From Agelas oroides (taxonomy: Eukaryota > Porifera > Demospongiae > Agelasida > Agelasidae): DNA of 64,000 nt. Position numbers and translations under genes: made by a program. The notes under the pieces were generated by a model, which was not told the DNA's origin, made no database searches, and saw only the letters and a list, made by a program, of their open reading frames with translations. Positions within the stretch are counted from its first letter, which is position 1, and each line of letters starts with the position of its first letter. Shown here in pieces: positions 1 through 13,300 of the stretch. The stretch covers positions 6,026,699 through 6,090,698 of the forward strand of contig OX422194.1 of the NCBI GenBank assembly GCA_949130485.1, read 5' to 3'.

Positions 1-1057
1 AAAAGCGTGCGCATGTGTTCCCAATTAGATCACGTGCATAGTGTCCGTACACGGCGTTGCATACGCGCGCACTGGACATACAACATACGATACATATATA
101 TATCAGAGAAATTCTGCCGTTCAACTCACTAGTGTGGGGCTCGCTCATGCTTGCCCCAATTATTCTAATACTACGTATGATCCAATTTAACGTAAGAAAT
201 TCAATTTCAGGAATTTTTCATGAATCTAATTCTACGTAAGCCGGACTCTAATTTATTTACACTAATCCAATTTAGCATAATATAATGACTGAAGCCAACC
301 TCCAACCTTCGTGGCCTTCCTACCAGTCTCGCAAACAGGAGTACTGTCTTCATAGTTCGGCGAAGTCTGTGCACAATTCCAGGAAAAATACACTTAATAT
401 CTAGCTACACTTGGTGCAACCTTCATTGGTCGCAGAGTTCGACAAAGTACGTACACAATTCGAGGAAAAGCCAGCTATACACTTACCTAGGTAACGAAGG
501 ACACTTGGTACCGCCTTTATCGGTTGCAGAGTTTGATGACTTATGCACACAATTCGAGGAAATGAGAGCTATACACTTAGGTAGCTTAGTATGGACTCCA
601 GACCCTACATCAAACTAGCAAAAGGATGCTTGATACTGCCTTCATGGGTTACCAAGTCTGTACACAATTCTACTCACAATTGTAGGAAAAACCAGCTATA
701 CACTTACCTAGCTTACGAGAGCAGGCCTTTGTGTTTTCACATATTGTGATACTTATGCAATGTAAGATCTAATTTTACGTAAGAAATTCAATTTAGAAAT
801 TTATGCCAAATCCAATCTTACATAAGGTCACAACCTAATTATTTTTAAGCTTAAGTAGAATTACGGTAAATGTACATTAAGCTGTTGATGGACACTTTTT
901 GGAGTATATACATACAGCATCAAGTGATTTCCACAATGTAATACAGCATGTATGGAAGTGTATTGCCAACTTTGGCTTCCTTTGATCACATACCTGTGTC
1001 CACAATGAATGAGCTAGTATGTCCATGCTTCATATGTCTGTATCTTTCCACCCCCAG
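1..1057. other. Left edge: repeat-rich, no exon seen
   Basis: AT-rich sequence. A copy of the dispersed GTGGGGCTCGCTCA motif lies at 130-165. The stretch ACGTAAGAAATTCAATTT occurs near 190 and near 776, bracketing the degenerate tandem repeat at 364-712. No splice-flanked module recognised. Confidence 0.5.
364..712. repeat. Degenerate tandem repeat, about four copies of 95-100 bases
   Basis: Repeated core: CACAATTCGAGGAAAA, then AGCTATACACTTACCTAG and ACTTGGTACCGCCTT. Copies differ by many substitutions and small gaps. Confidence 0.6.
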
Positions 1058-1354
1058 GTCCACCTCCCTCTGCTCCAAACATCACCATGGCAGTCTCCCA
1101 GTCCCCCACATCCATCAACCTCACCTGGACCCAGCCAGCGGGGGAAGTTGTGGACAGCTATGAGGTGTCATTCTCCTATCAAGGACCTTGCAGTGGGTTC
1201 AACCACACCAACACCACTACTGTGAATGGTACTACCAGGCAGTACACACTGACAGGACTGCAGGAGTTCAGTAACTACACTGTGACTGTGGTGGCAGTAA
1301 ATGGCTCTGGGAGGAGTGAGGAGAGCAGTGTGAACATCGTAACCATGGCAGATG
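1058..1354 (+). CDS. FN3 domain exon (copy a)
   Basis: A whole fibronectin type III domain in one phase 1-1 exon. It starts [10 protein letters not shown], carries the strand-B tryptophan in INLTWTQP and the [16 protein letters not shown] core typical of FN3 strands E-F, and ends VTMADG before a gtatgt donor. The acceptor follows a CCACCCCCAG tract. It is nearly identical to the exon at 17018-17314: I count about 18 differences in 297 bases by hand, while the flanking introns do not match. This is the leftmost recognisable exon of the receptor. Confidence 0.85.
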
Positions 1355-4300
1355 GTATGTCAGTACTATAACTTTTAAGACCTATATACTTCTAAAATTT
1401 TGCCAACAGCACAAATTTTTTCTGTGTACTTCAGTGTTCCTTCAAGTAACACTGGAAAAACATTTTATGAAGGACTTCCTCATTTCCAAGTGTTTTGGCA
1501 ATTAAATTTGAATGCACAAAATTGGTTTCAGCCTAAATGGGCCAGGTCAGTGCAGAATGCATACATGCAGGGCTATATTTACGCTAGTACATCATGGGAT
1601 ATGACATCAAGCATACCCCAAGCACTAATATGTATATACAGTTCAGCAACAGACTTGATGGAAGTAGGAGTGCTTTGGCAGCTCTCTCCAGATAGTTCCT
1701 TCACATGCGATGTAGTCAATTCTCGATCTGTGAGACTTGGTAGGTGTGACTTTCCAGTGCACTCAACTGTAACCAGCCAACAGCACAAATTTTCTGTGTA
1801 CTTCAGTGTTTCCTTCTAGTAGTTCTTTCGCTGGAAAAACATTTTATGAAGGATTTCGAAGTGTTTTGGCAATATTAAATTTTAATGCACAAAATTGGTT
1901 TCAGCCTAAATGGGCCAGTACAGAATGCATACATCTAGGGCTATATTTACGCTAGTACATCATAGCATATGACATCAAGCATACCCCAAGTACTAATATG
2001 TATATACAGTTCAGCAAAAGACTTGATGGAAGTAAGAGTGCTTTGGCAGCTCTCTTTGGTAGGTCACAGTCCAAACAAATCAACCAGCTAGTAGAATAAT
2101 ATTGACACATGTAACTACAACATATCAAAAAGTTTGTGGAGACATTTTTCGTCGGTCCAAATTTGCATGTGCCTGTCTTCTGTTTCAAACCCCCCAAATT
2201 TTTAGTGTACCGTAGTCACTATATAATTATTAGAATGTATATTTTAGTTATTTAATTTCATGGAACAAAATGTTTTTGACTTTTGACGAGTGTTCTAATC
2301 AATGGAATGCTAGTGAACAGTACAGTAGCTACATGCTTCCCTAGGTAGTAAACAAAAATTGACTAGCAGATTTGTGTTTCACAGAAGCTGGCTCAAAAAT
2401 AGTACACAGGTACACTAGCATAGTTAATTTCTAGGGGTTCTATACACATGCTACATACCTTAAAATGGCGATACCGTAAACTCTGGTTATTAAGCACACC
2501 TTGCTATTAGGCGCATTTTTTATTTATTAGGTGCACGCTTCCTTCCTGGTACACGGCATCTTTTATTAAGTGCATGCGCATTAAATAGAGTACACGATGG
2601 TGGCAAGAGATGGAGTGAAAACCAAGCCATCAAGAACACACAGCACACTCGATGGTCAACCTAAAGTCAACCAAGGCAGAGATACACAGATTCATCTCAC
2701 TTCTGGTTAACACAAAGGTTGCAAGCAACATCCTTCGCAGCTTACGAAACTACTACTGTACGCCGGTACTAGTAAAATTTCTCCCATACGATGCATGAAG
2801 CCCTTCATATCTCCTTGAATACACAATGGCAGCGAATCACGGTCTCCTTCAGGAGAATGGAGTCTTCAGATTTTACGTTAATACTCGCCAGGTACTGCAT
2901 CATAGCACTGCGTATTACAGTCATGCTGCCTGTAGGCGTGGCTTTTATTGGATCCCTTATTTAGCACATATCCTCTATTAGACGCATATTTGCTTACCAC
3001 TTACACTTATAAGCACATGAGCTTATTAACCAGAGTACAAAAGGAAACTTTACTCTCAAACAGCTTTTAAGGAGAGGGAAGACACACTAGATGGCAACAT
3101 GAGGACTCATTGTAGCTACTACTTTCACAGTAGACCAATGTGTAAGTTGTAAATCAACAGCATCAGGCGTCATGTGACTCATTGATAAGAGCAGGGACAG
3201 TGCTACTCTAGAGTGAATGCCTGATCACAAGTCTCTTTGCAGGACTTGTCAATAACATGGCAGTCTATCTGGATCTTGACCAGTAAACCGTTTGTAAACC
3301 GTTCTAATTTGTTCAAACTCTAATTAATGTTGAACAGTGTTGCAAAATCAATTATTATTTTCTCGCCCCATAAATTAAAAAAACTATGATATGTACCATG
3401 TAATATAACCTGTTACCTAGGCAACATATAAGAATGTTGCTCATATCTCTCTTCTACAGAGATGTTGCCTAGGTAACAGGTTAAGTTGTGATTAATCCAA
3501 GATCAGTGCATAACCAAACTTCTCTTATTCTGCAACATTGTTTAGACACAGTGGTCCCTACACTGGACATTACCATCAGCCATGATGGTAGTCCCTTCAT
3601 TGCTGGACAGTCTTACAATCTCATCTGCACTGTCACACTGGAGAATACAACCAGAACTCCAACTGTTGAATGGTTGAACCCCAACAACAACCCACTAGAC
3701 AATAACAGTAACATCACTGTGGGGGATACAGTGGCAGTGAACTGCTCCACCTATACCACAACCCTACAGTTCACTACCCTACGCACATTTCTTGGTGGAC
3801 AGTACAGCTGCCAGGCTACCATCAGAGCTGTCAACAATACTGCTCCTGTAAACATCACTGTGCTAAGTAAGAGCATGCAATCATTTAATACCTTAATGGT
3901 TCTGGTCTAACTTTTTGTCCTCCATGTTATTTCTTTCTTTGTATGTAACTGTTGCAATTGAGCAACCTTTATGTAATAGTGCGTGGGTGGATCAAAGGCA
4001 CCAGCATGGGAGCATCTATGGCATATACACGTGTGACTCAGCAATATACTCACTGCAGTTGCGGCCACAGGGGGTATATTCCTGAGTCAGGGGTGTATAC
4101 TTGGCAATTCTCCCCGGTCTTCACTAGGAGAGCTACTGCCAGCACTATAGAGCCCCTTTACTCACTCAGTACTAACACAACAGCCAAAGCGTCACGCAAA
4201 TTTTTGAGTTTATTTGCGCAGTGACACAGGGCTTACATTGACTGTGGAACCATGCATGGTTGCATGGACAGATGCTACTGCTTCCCAGCACTACCCTGAC

Positions 4301-7300
4301 GAATGCCAACGATAATTTTAGTCAGGCGATGGATCCAGGGATAGCACTAGGACCAGTTGGTGTTTGATGAGTCGTTGCCACTACTGCCAGTGGAACTGGG
4401 TGCCCATTGGCATCATGGCCGAGCCCCAGCGGCATCTTGGTTCCAAGCAAAAGCTCTTTCGTCATGGGTTCGATTCTGCCTTGACTGACTACAGAGTCAT
4501 TTTTTAGTGGCCTAAGCATACTTAAACTCATCCTTTTCCAGTCAAAAAGCAGCAGCAACGCACAACGACACTAGCCACGTCAATTCAAAATTCAAAAATG
4601 CAATACCGGAAACGGAAACTGCTTGCGTAATCCGCCTGTGCATTATATATGCTATAGTATATATTATATGAACCATAGTAAGGTGTGAGTCATGGTGGTA
4701 TATATATAGTGAATTATACTACCCCCTACCCTTGATCTCAACTTCAATCGATCATTAGAAGTTTGCAGTTAGATGTACCCCTCGTCTTCGGCTCAGGGTA
4801 CATCTAACTCCAAACTTCCTCTGTCCTTGTAGTATATTTGCCATATATACTATGGTGCGTGGGCGGATGAAAGGCGCCGCATGGGGTCATATATGGCATA
4901 TAGACCGCGCAGCTGCGACCGCAGGGAGTATATTGCTGAGTCAGGAGTGTATATTTCAACCGCAAGGGAGTATATTGCTGAGTCAGGGGTGTATATTTTC
5001 AACCGCAAGGGAGTATATTGCTGAGTCAGGGGTGTATATTTGGCAATCAGTCATAACTGCAGCACAAAGAAACGGTTTTTGTTTTGCAATGGAATGGCCA
5101 ATTCCCCCCAGTCCTCAAGAGCCATTGCCAGCACTATAGAGCCCCCGTACTCAGTATTAGCACAACAGCCAAAGCGTCGCACAAACTTGCCAGGTTATTC
5201 GTGCAGCGATAGTGCTTACTTGGTGTGTTGAACCACGCACGGCTGGACAGACGCTACTGCTCTCCGGCAGCTGGCACTACCCTGACGGATGCTGACGATA
5301 ATACTTCACTCGCCAGGCGGTTGATCCAGGGATAGCGCTAGGACAACTGCTAGCTGAACTGTGAGGCTGGGCGTTCTACTGCCAGCTCGAACCATTGTTT
5401 CATGATCGCCAGCTTCCGACCGAGAGCGGCTAGGTAGCAAGCTAGCTGCCCATCGGCATCATGGCCGAGCGCCAGTAGCATCTTGGTTTCAAGTCGACAC
5501 GAGCGAAAGGCCCATCGTCATGGCTCAGACTCTGCCTTGACTGCAGAGATGTTTCGGGGGTCTTTTGGTCGCCTAAGCGTACTAAAACTCATCCTTTTCC
5601 AGTCAAAAAGCAGCAGCAACGCACAACGACACTAGCCTCGTCGATTCAAATTCAAAAATGCAATACCGGAAACGGAACCGCCTACGTAATCCGCCCACGC
5701 ACCATAAGTATATATTATATGAACCATGGTAAGGAGGTGTATATCGCGAATCATACTACCCGAGACCGAGGTCAGAGGAAGTTTGCAGTAGATATACCCC
5801 GAGCCGCAGGCGAGGGGTATATCTACTGCAAACTTCCGATGACCGAGGTCGAGGGTAGTATATTCGCCATATACACCTCCTTACCATGGTTTATATATAA
5901 CATATACACCTTGTTACTATGGTTTATATATGATTTATGCTGTCTGGAAAAAGTAGGCTACGATGGCATGCAAATGGCGTAACTACATCTACTCTTTGAG
6001 GGATTTTTTGCACGTGTCTCAGTCTTTCACCATTTATTCTTTTGTGAGGTTATTTAATTTAGTTGTTTCCTATTGTTTAGACCACATATGAATAATTAAT
6101 GGTCAGAAGCTTTGATATCCACAATGGCGGAAAGTGCTTTATTTGCGTAGGACAACCTACTGCATAGATGTCGGAAACAAATTGAGAGTGGGGGGACTAT
6201 AGTTTGTAGTAAAGCGCGCGCGTACTCCATTTGAGGTCATGCACCCTGCCACACCCCTCAAAAGCGCATATACAGTACGCTAGCGCGAGGTCCATAAGTA
6301 CTATGTACAACCAGCCATATACACGAAAAAGCAAGTTCAGCAAGCGCAAACCAAGTATCCTTCATCCAAAAATTGAAAGACAGTACAATATTCGATCAAT
6401 CGACGTCTAGCTAGCTAGCTATTATTATTAAATACATAACCACGCCTACTTTGAGGGCTTAAAAAGTGGGGGGGGGGGGGGGGGGGGGGCATGCCCCCCC
6501 CTGACCCCCCGGGTGCGACACCTATGTACTGTACAGCTTACCAGGTGTCTAACTGCAGCCTTAGACTCCCTCAGTGTCTTCACTCACTTAGATCCCGCCA
6601 TAACCGAGTATACGAACAGTACAGTAATTATAGTACAATGTCGGTAAATACATAGCTATCAATCAACATTGCAATTGAAGCTTCCGAAAGTTTAAAATAT
6701 TTTCACACCAAGCTACATGCGTAGGAAGCAGCCTGTTCAAAGAAGCAAAAGTAATACATGCTGACAACTGCAAGCATAGACAAGCCCCTGCTCACCGAAA
6801 AGCAGAGGGTAGCAGAATAGTTTCAACTACAGCATGACCGATAAACCAGACCTTTCTGTTAGCTATAGTGCCGGTTAATTGCGTCATGGCATGTACTGCA
6901 TGCCATGTCACGTACCTTTGTAGCAGCGTGCTCCTTGCCCAGACTAATCCCACTGCTAAAACGCTCACTAGCTACTCACTCACTATGCACTGTCCACAAC
7001 TGCCTCATGGTGCTACGTTGGCTATTTATACTCCAATTGGCATGTGCGGTGATTCAGCACGTTTTTTGCTGTAGAAAGCACAAAATTAGTACAAAATTTA
7101 ATTAGTGTATGGTCTAAATAGGCTACTGACCACACCCTTGGGATCTACACACTTTAGACTCCTCCGTCTAGGTTACTATAGATGAGGGCACTTTAGTGAA
7201 TATTTTAGTAATCAATAATCACACAGGTAGAGATGTAAAATTCTTTAAATTGTATGTGTATCGATAACTGCTCTTGAGAGCCATGTGGTAAGGGGTCTAA

Positions 7301-10300
7301 GTTACTGGTCTAAGAACATAATCTACATTACACAAATACAATGGATTTCCGTTCCATTCAAAACTTCCATATAGCGTGAAGTCAATTGCGTGGGACGTAT
7401 ATCCATGCACATGCTGCATAGCTTTTGATCATGAATGACATGCATGAGTGTGCGTGGCCTAGTACCATTTTTCCCACACAATTATAAGCTACTGTATGAT
7501 GTCTGCTGAGCCAGGACGAAAAGCTCTGCACTCTGCTGATACGTACGAGGTGGAGGATGGTATGGCAACATTTTGGTATGGACCTATGTAAGTTACACAG
7601 AAATAGCTAGCTGAAAGATTCAGTGTGGCAGTTAGCACTGTACCCATGCAAGACGTTTGAAAATACAGGGGAAGTCAAATCATCTAAACAGCCATTGTGA
7701 CCACAGTCTCACAAGCTTGATGAAAATCGTGAGGGATTACTTCTTGCAGTACAAGACCCCACCTTTGTATATACACAAAATGTGTGAAGATATCTTGGAC
7801 ACTACTGAGGTAGTTGTATCAGAAGTTTCTATATGTCGACTACTTAGGTGTCATGGATATATATACATACCAGAATAAAGATGAGAAATGTAGCTTTGCA
7901 GTGCAGCACAGAATTACAAGACCATTTTATGGCACAGGCACTGTCATTTCCAAGGGAGTTTTTTGTGTGGGTTGATGAGACAGGCAGTGATGCCAGAAAT
8001 TAGTTAGGTTTTCACTCCAAGGGATGAAAGCGGAGTGCCGTCACATTATTGTATGTGGTGAAAGCATTTCTGCTGTAGCAGCCATTTCAAGTGATGGACT
8101 GGCAGCAGTGAGGGGAAGGAACATTTTGCTCTTGATGGCATAAATCCTAAACGAATTGCAATCATGGACAATTGCTCTATACACCATGACTATGGCTGAT
8201 ATTTTTGATGCAACAAGCATACTCCTCCTGTTTCTTCCTGCCCAGGCTATAATATCAAGGACTACCTCAAGGAACACAACCCAATCCTGCAAGTACTGGA
8301 CAATCCCATCCTGTAATCAGAGGTGCTTTTAACAGCATCACCTCAGAATAGTGTAATGGATGGATTAGTGACTCTGGCTATGTGTAGACAGGTGGGTCTC
8401 CCACACATTGTTCTGGACTTCCAGTGTAACTTTCTTGTGCAGCAGGTACCAAAATCTAATTCCGTTCCCACTTACCCCGTTTTGTTTTAGTTGTTTAGTT
8501 GATTTTAACGAACATTGTAGCTAACCTTGTTCTGTGATGGGTCAAGTGTTTGAAGACCACACCGAGCAGGCTGAACAGATGAGCCACTCTCTCCTGACAT
8601 CATGACAGGCACCATTCCAGACTGAGAGTTTTGACCAACACGTACATGCCTGGAGCCAGTATTCACATATCCACTTGACTCAAGTCCGTATGTGTATCCA
8701 TCCCAATACGGACCTTGCCACTATGTGTCCAAGGATTCCATGGACTCTTGGACTCAACTTTCACGGCTAGTTTTCAATGTCACAACTCAACTCAGCTCGA
8801 CTCAATTCCACTCAACTACACTCCTTCATGCCAGTGCCAACTAGTCAGGTGATAAGACCACATCAAAGCAACTACACACGAATGAAACTGAATTCTGCTG
8901 TAGCAAAACCAATATCAAATCAATGCGCTAAATCTTGTTCCAATAATTGTATTTGTAACCTTATTAATGCCAGGAATAGTTCATCAGTGGGTTGCAATGC
9001 TCGTGCTCTGTGTTTAAACATTTAGGTAGAGATACTCTTAATATCACTACGACATGGACATAAGTGGCATAATAGAGGTTCAAGATAGGCATATAAATAT
9101 AGAGTGTGATGGAAGGCCAGTGTAAAACTGAATATCTGAATCACTTCAAACCGCTTTAGGGCTGCAACAACAATGTTCTTACTTCATTTTCTAGTTACAA
9201 CACATCTGCCTGTAACTTAGTGAATCACTTCTTGTGCCTTTCAATTTCTCCCCTTGCTTTTTCTGCTGGTGATGAAGGCTCTTCATGCTTTTGTTTTCTT
9301 GTAAGGTATGGGGTTGTGAATGGCTGGGGGGTTCCATGCAAAAACAGTTGGTACAGGGGAATCAACAGTTCTTTCATTCCTCCCAAAACTCAGGCTGCTA
9401 ATCCTGGTGTTTTTGGTCACACTAATTGGCTTCTTAATACTAACTCCACTTGTACGTATCTCAGATCAGGGTTGTTGAAGTAGGTGATGGAATTTTATCC
9501 CATGAAACTCTTGCCTATCACTCCTGCTAGAACATCCAAGTGTGCTGCAAATCTGATACCAAAGCGTGCACATGCATGAATGCTAAGCAGTACGTGGTGA
9601 AAATGGCTACGCTGGAGCCTTCCACCTCCTTGGTGAGACTCAAGACACTTCTAGCAAAAGCAAAGTGTGGTAGTACTTCGGTTTTCCTGTCGATGAAAAT
9701 GGTGCTGTTACTAACAAGAAACAAGTTGTTTGTCGGATTTGCGATCGTTCCCTTGCATACTCGGGAAACACAACAAACTTGTTTTATCACCTCTAAGCCA
9801 ACCATCCAGAGGAACACAGGGAAGTAGCTCCAAAGAAGGCCGTCGAGAAGTGTGAGTCAACTAGACAGGCTATTATTTCAGGGTGTTTTTCCGTGCAGCA
9901 AGCATATCCTCACCACACAGGCTGCTGAGACTTGACAGATTGATGTGCCTCCAATGTAGCTGTGTGTCCTTTGCAGATTTGGTCTAGATTGATAGAATTG
10001 TCTGATTGAGGTGAACATCCTCTAGGCACAAGTGGACTTGTGAGCCAAATGAATGTTTAGATTGGCAGCAGAACTCAGCTGAGTAAAAAAGCCAAAAATA
10101 GTCAAATAAACAATGGCTGTTTAGATGCAGCAGGCATGGTGCACTTCAGTGAAAGGGCCTAGTGTTTTTATTGGAATATCAATTATCAGTGTGCTATTAT
10201 CACGATATGATAATAGTCTCGATAATTACATGAAAGGTTGAAGATCCTTGCACATAAACTCTACGAGTTCATTCTCACATTGTTTATAGCGCAATGCCTT

Positions 10301-13300
10301 GGCACGCGTGGTGTGGCAGGATGGGGTCTATCTATCGATACCGTCTATATACTTATTGCACATCACAGTGCGTAAATATAATTTCTATCGATATATGCCC
10401 ATTGCTACCCGGGCGGCCGCCACTGAAAGCTGGTATGTTGAGATGCCAGGCTGGGCTTGCGGTGCCCTCTTAGGTGTAATAAGGCATGGGAGGTCTGGCC
10501 AAAATCTTACGAAGTACTAAATTGCTCACAGAAACTTGAAACTTGGTGAGAATGTTTTATGCACCACACTTAATCTCCTTAATGGCTTAAAACCACGCCC
10601 ACACTACTTAGTAATGTGTAAACAACAACATGCTTGAAAATTTTGGTAGCAAAAGGCAGACAGCGACTTCCTACTCACAAAACAATACACAGCAAATGCA
10701 CTATAGAAAACGAACCAATCTACTTTCAAATGACCGTGGTTGAAGTTGCTATTATTTTTACAACAGCTGCTAGAACTGTTTTAAGGCGAGTTGTGCTCTA
10801 AATAGACCTTTTGAGCACATAAATCGCAGCATAACTTTTGAACCAAACGCTATTTTTCTACCTGGGCCAATAGCTGATTCAATGCTTACCTTCACATTTT
10901 AAAATAGAGATACATCTAAGGACTGAGTGAAAGTCATCTGTTTTGCGGGAAGTTATTTTCCAACAATTTGAAACATGTATCTTTCAATCCCGAAGGTAGT
11001 TCTTCAGTGAGTCAGACATACGTAGTTCACAGCTAGTTGCTACACAGTGCAAGGGCAAAAGTAGAGGCTGTGAACCCAAAAAGCTTACACATGCCAGCCA
11101 TTTGATCTCTGTAAACTTACGTAAACTATTTTCACATACTTTCTTTTTGTGATGTACTTGAGGCCGACTTAACTGTTCTGAGAAGAGGGGGAAGAGTTTT
11201 TTTCCATGTTGTGGGCAACTCCACAGGATGGGCACACATACAGCAAGGTACACATTCAAAAGGTTTCAGCCAATATTCCAGATCATTCAGTGTGCATTCG
11301 ACTGTCCTACGAGTGGGAAAAGGAAATAGATATGTACCACACGAGTATTGTAAATGGCTAGATGGATGTGGAACTGAAAGAAGTGAGGATGATTTAGCAT
11401 CATTAAAAATATCAGGACACACTACCTGGATGCTGTGTGGAGTGAGGGGGTTAAGGACACACTAGTTACTGTTAAGGGTAGGCATAAGTTAGACCAGATG
11501 AGGTTACCGAAGTGATATCCTACGCAGTGGGTGACTTTGCATTACATCTTGACATATTTTTTGTGTGGTTTGCTGATTGTTGATATATTGAGCTATGTAC
11601 GTACCTGCATGTTTATGAGCTTTGGGCAATGTATGTTGAAAGTTTCATCCGATGGATTACCCACCAGTCACACTTGTTTTGACATACGTACTAGAGGCAT
11701 CACTGGATGCTAGATTTTCAGGTGATAGTGCTGGTACAGATATGCTGTACAGATTGCCGGGTTGCCTGTCATAGCAAGGTGGTTTAACTGCATTGTGAGT
11801 ACAACTTGTTAGACTTCGAGTGTTGGCTGAGTGCCACTCGTACTGAACTTTGCTGCTGGATAAGTATATGCACAAAGCTAGCAAACTAAAAACAGAGTGC
11901 TCATGCACAATAAAATACACTAGAATCACTGCTTTGGTCTGTACCACAATCTAGCCTTAGCAGTATACCACATACATGGAGAATTAAACCAAGCTAACTA
12001 ACTGTTGTGTGACATTCAACTTTAGTACACTTACAAGTAAGCTACAAAGGGAAAACTGCACACCTTTTTGGTGGAAGAGCATTGCACTTCTGACTAGCAC
12101 TAAGATAGGTGGTTAAGGACAACTGATGTGTTGGTCTCAGTCTTCACAACAATGTCAACTGATGGAACCATGAGGCCATGTGCAACAATTGTCAGAAAGT
12201 TCAAGGTTTAAACATTAATCCTTGAACTTTATGTGGGCCTGCCAGCAAGTTGAACTGGCCGTTCCCACCCTGGCTCACCCTTGGCTACATCACTGGTTTG
12301 GACATCACTCAGCAAGACTCTGAAAAGAATTATTTTAATTTTTTTGCTTGGCAGATCGTGTAAAAAACTTATTCCTAGCAGTATGGTATCTCAAGAGATT
12401 ATGAGGGTTGTGTGTCCCTTTGACTTCTGAAAACGAAAATTGCAATTGCATTTACAAATTGCCTGAAAATTTTCCTGTACAAGCTGGGAAGATTTTTACA
12501 AATGGATACTGTTTTGCTAGGAATGGTAGCATGAATGACAGACCAGAACTTGGATTATTAGACGGACCAACTCTCATTCACACAGTATTGAGTAGGGAAG
12601 CCAGCATGAAGGCTGCTAAACAGACCAGAAGCAAGTTTTCTGTTCACAACTTTGTAAATCTACTCCCTTTTTCTGGCAGGCTTTGCTATCCGAGGTCTGT
12701 TGGAACTTGATATCTTGATTTTTGGCATCCCACATGTGCTGGTTCTTCTACATTTTGGCATATATAGCTATAGTAAGTTTCATAGCAAGTTAAAGTTGTT
12801 GCAGAGAAATTTCTATCTTTTCATCCAGTAGTTAACTATGTAGCTAAGCCTAAGCTGTCCCACTCTTCCTTCTTCCTATAGAAGAGTTCACCATTGTTGT
12901 TGATAGTGAACTTCTCCGCCTTCCTTCTGATCGTCTTCTTTCAGTCCACTCCGCACTCATCTCTCCGTTATATACAAGCATACTTTGTCTAAAAGATCTT
13001 TCTGTTCCTCTTTATCCACATTGCTGAGGTCATCATTGCTTCGATGTTGCAACTGTAGCTCTTGAAAACGTCAGAGAGTGTTAAAACTTTGTCAGCTTTG
13101 TGTTTTCTAAAAAGCATGCAGCTCACAGACTATTTCCGGCAGATAGGGACCAATTATAGCAGCCAATTTTGGTCTGAGTGGACCAATTCTGTTCCCAGAC
13201 CAAATTTTGCATGACAGTGCTTTTTCTGGTGACATACTTGTAACAGTGTACTACAGCATACATAGATGCATGATGGATTTACTTTCAAGAGAAAACATTT

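Noticed and set aside
11531-11713. Hydrophobic start resembling a signal peptide exon
   Set aside because: No ATG at the start, and it overlaps a dispersed repeat (GTGGGTGACTTTGCAT) found elsewhere in the window.
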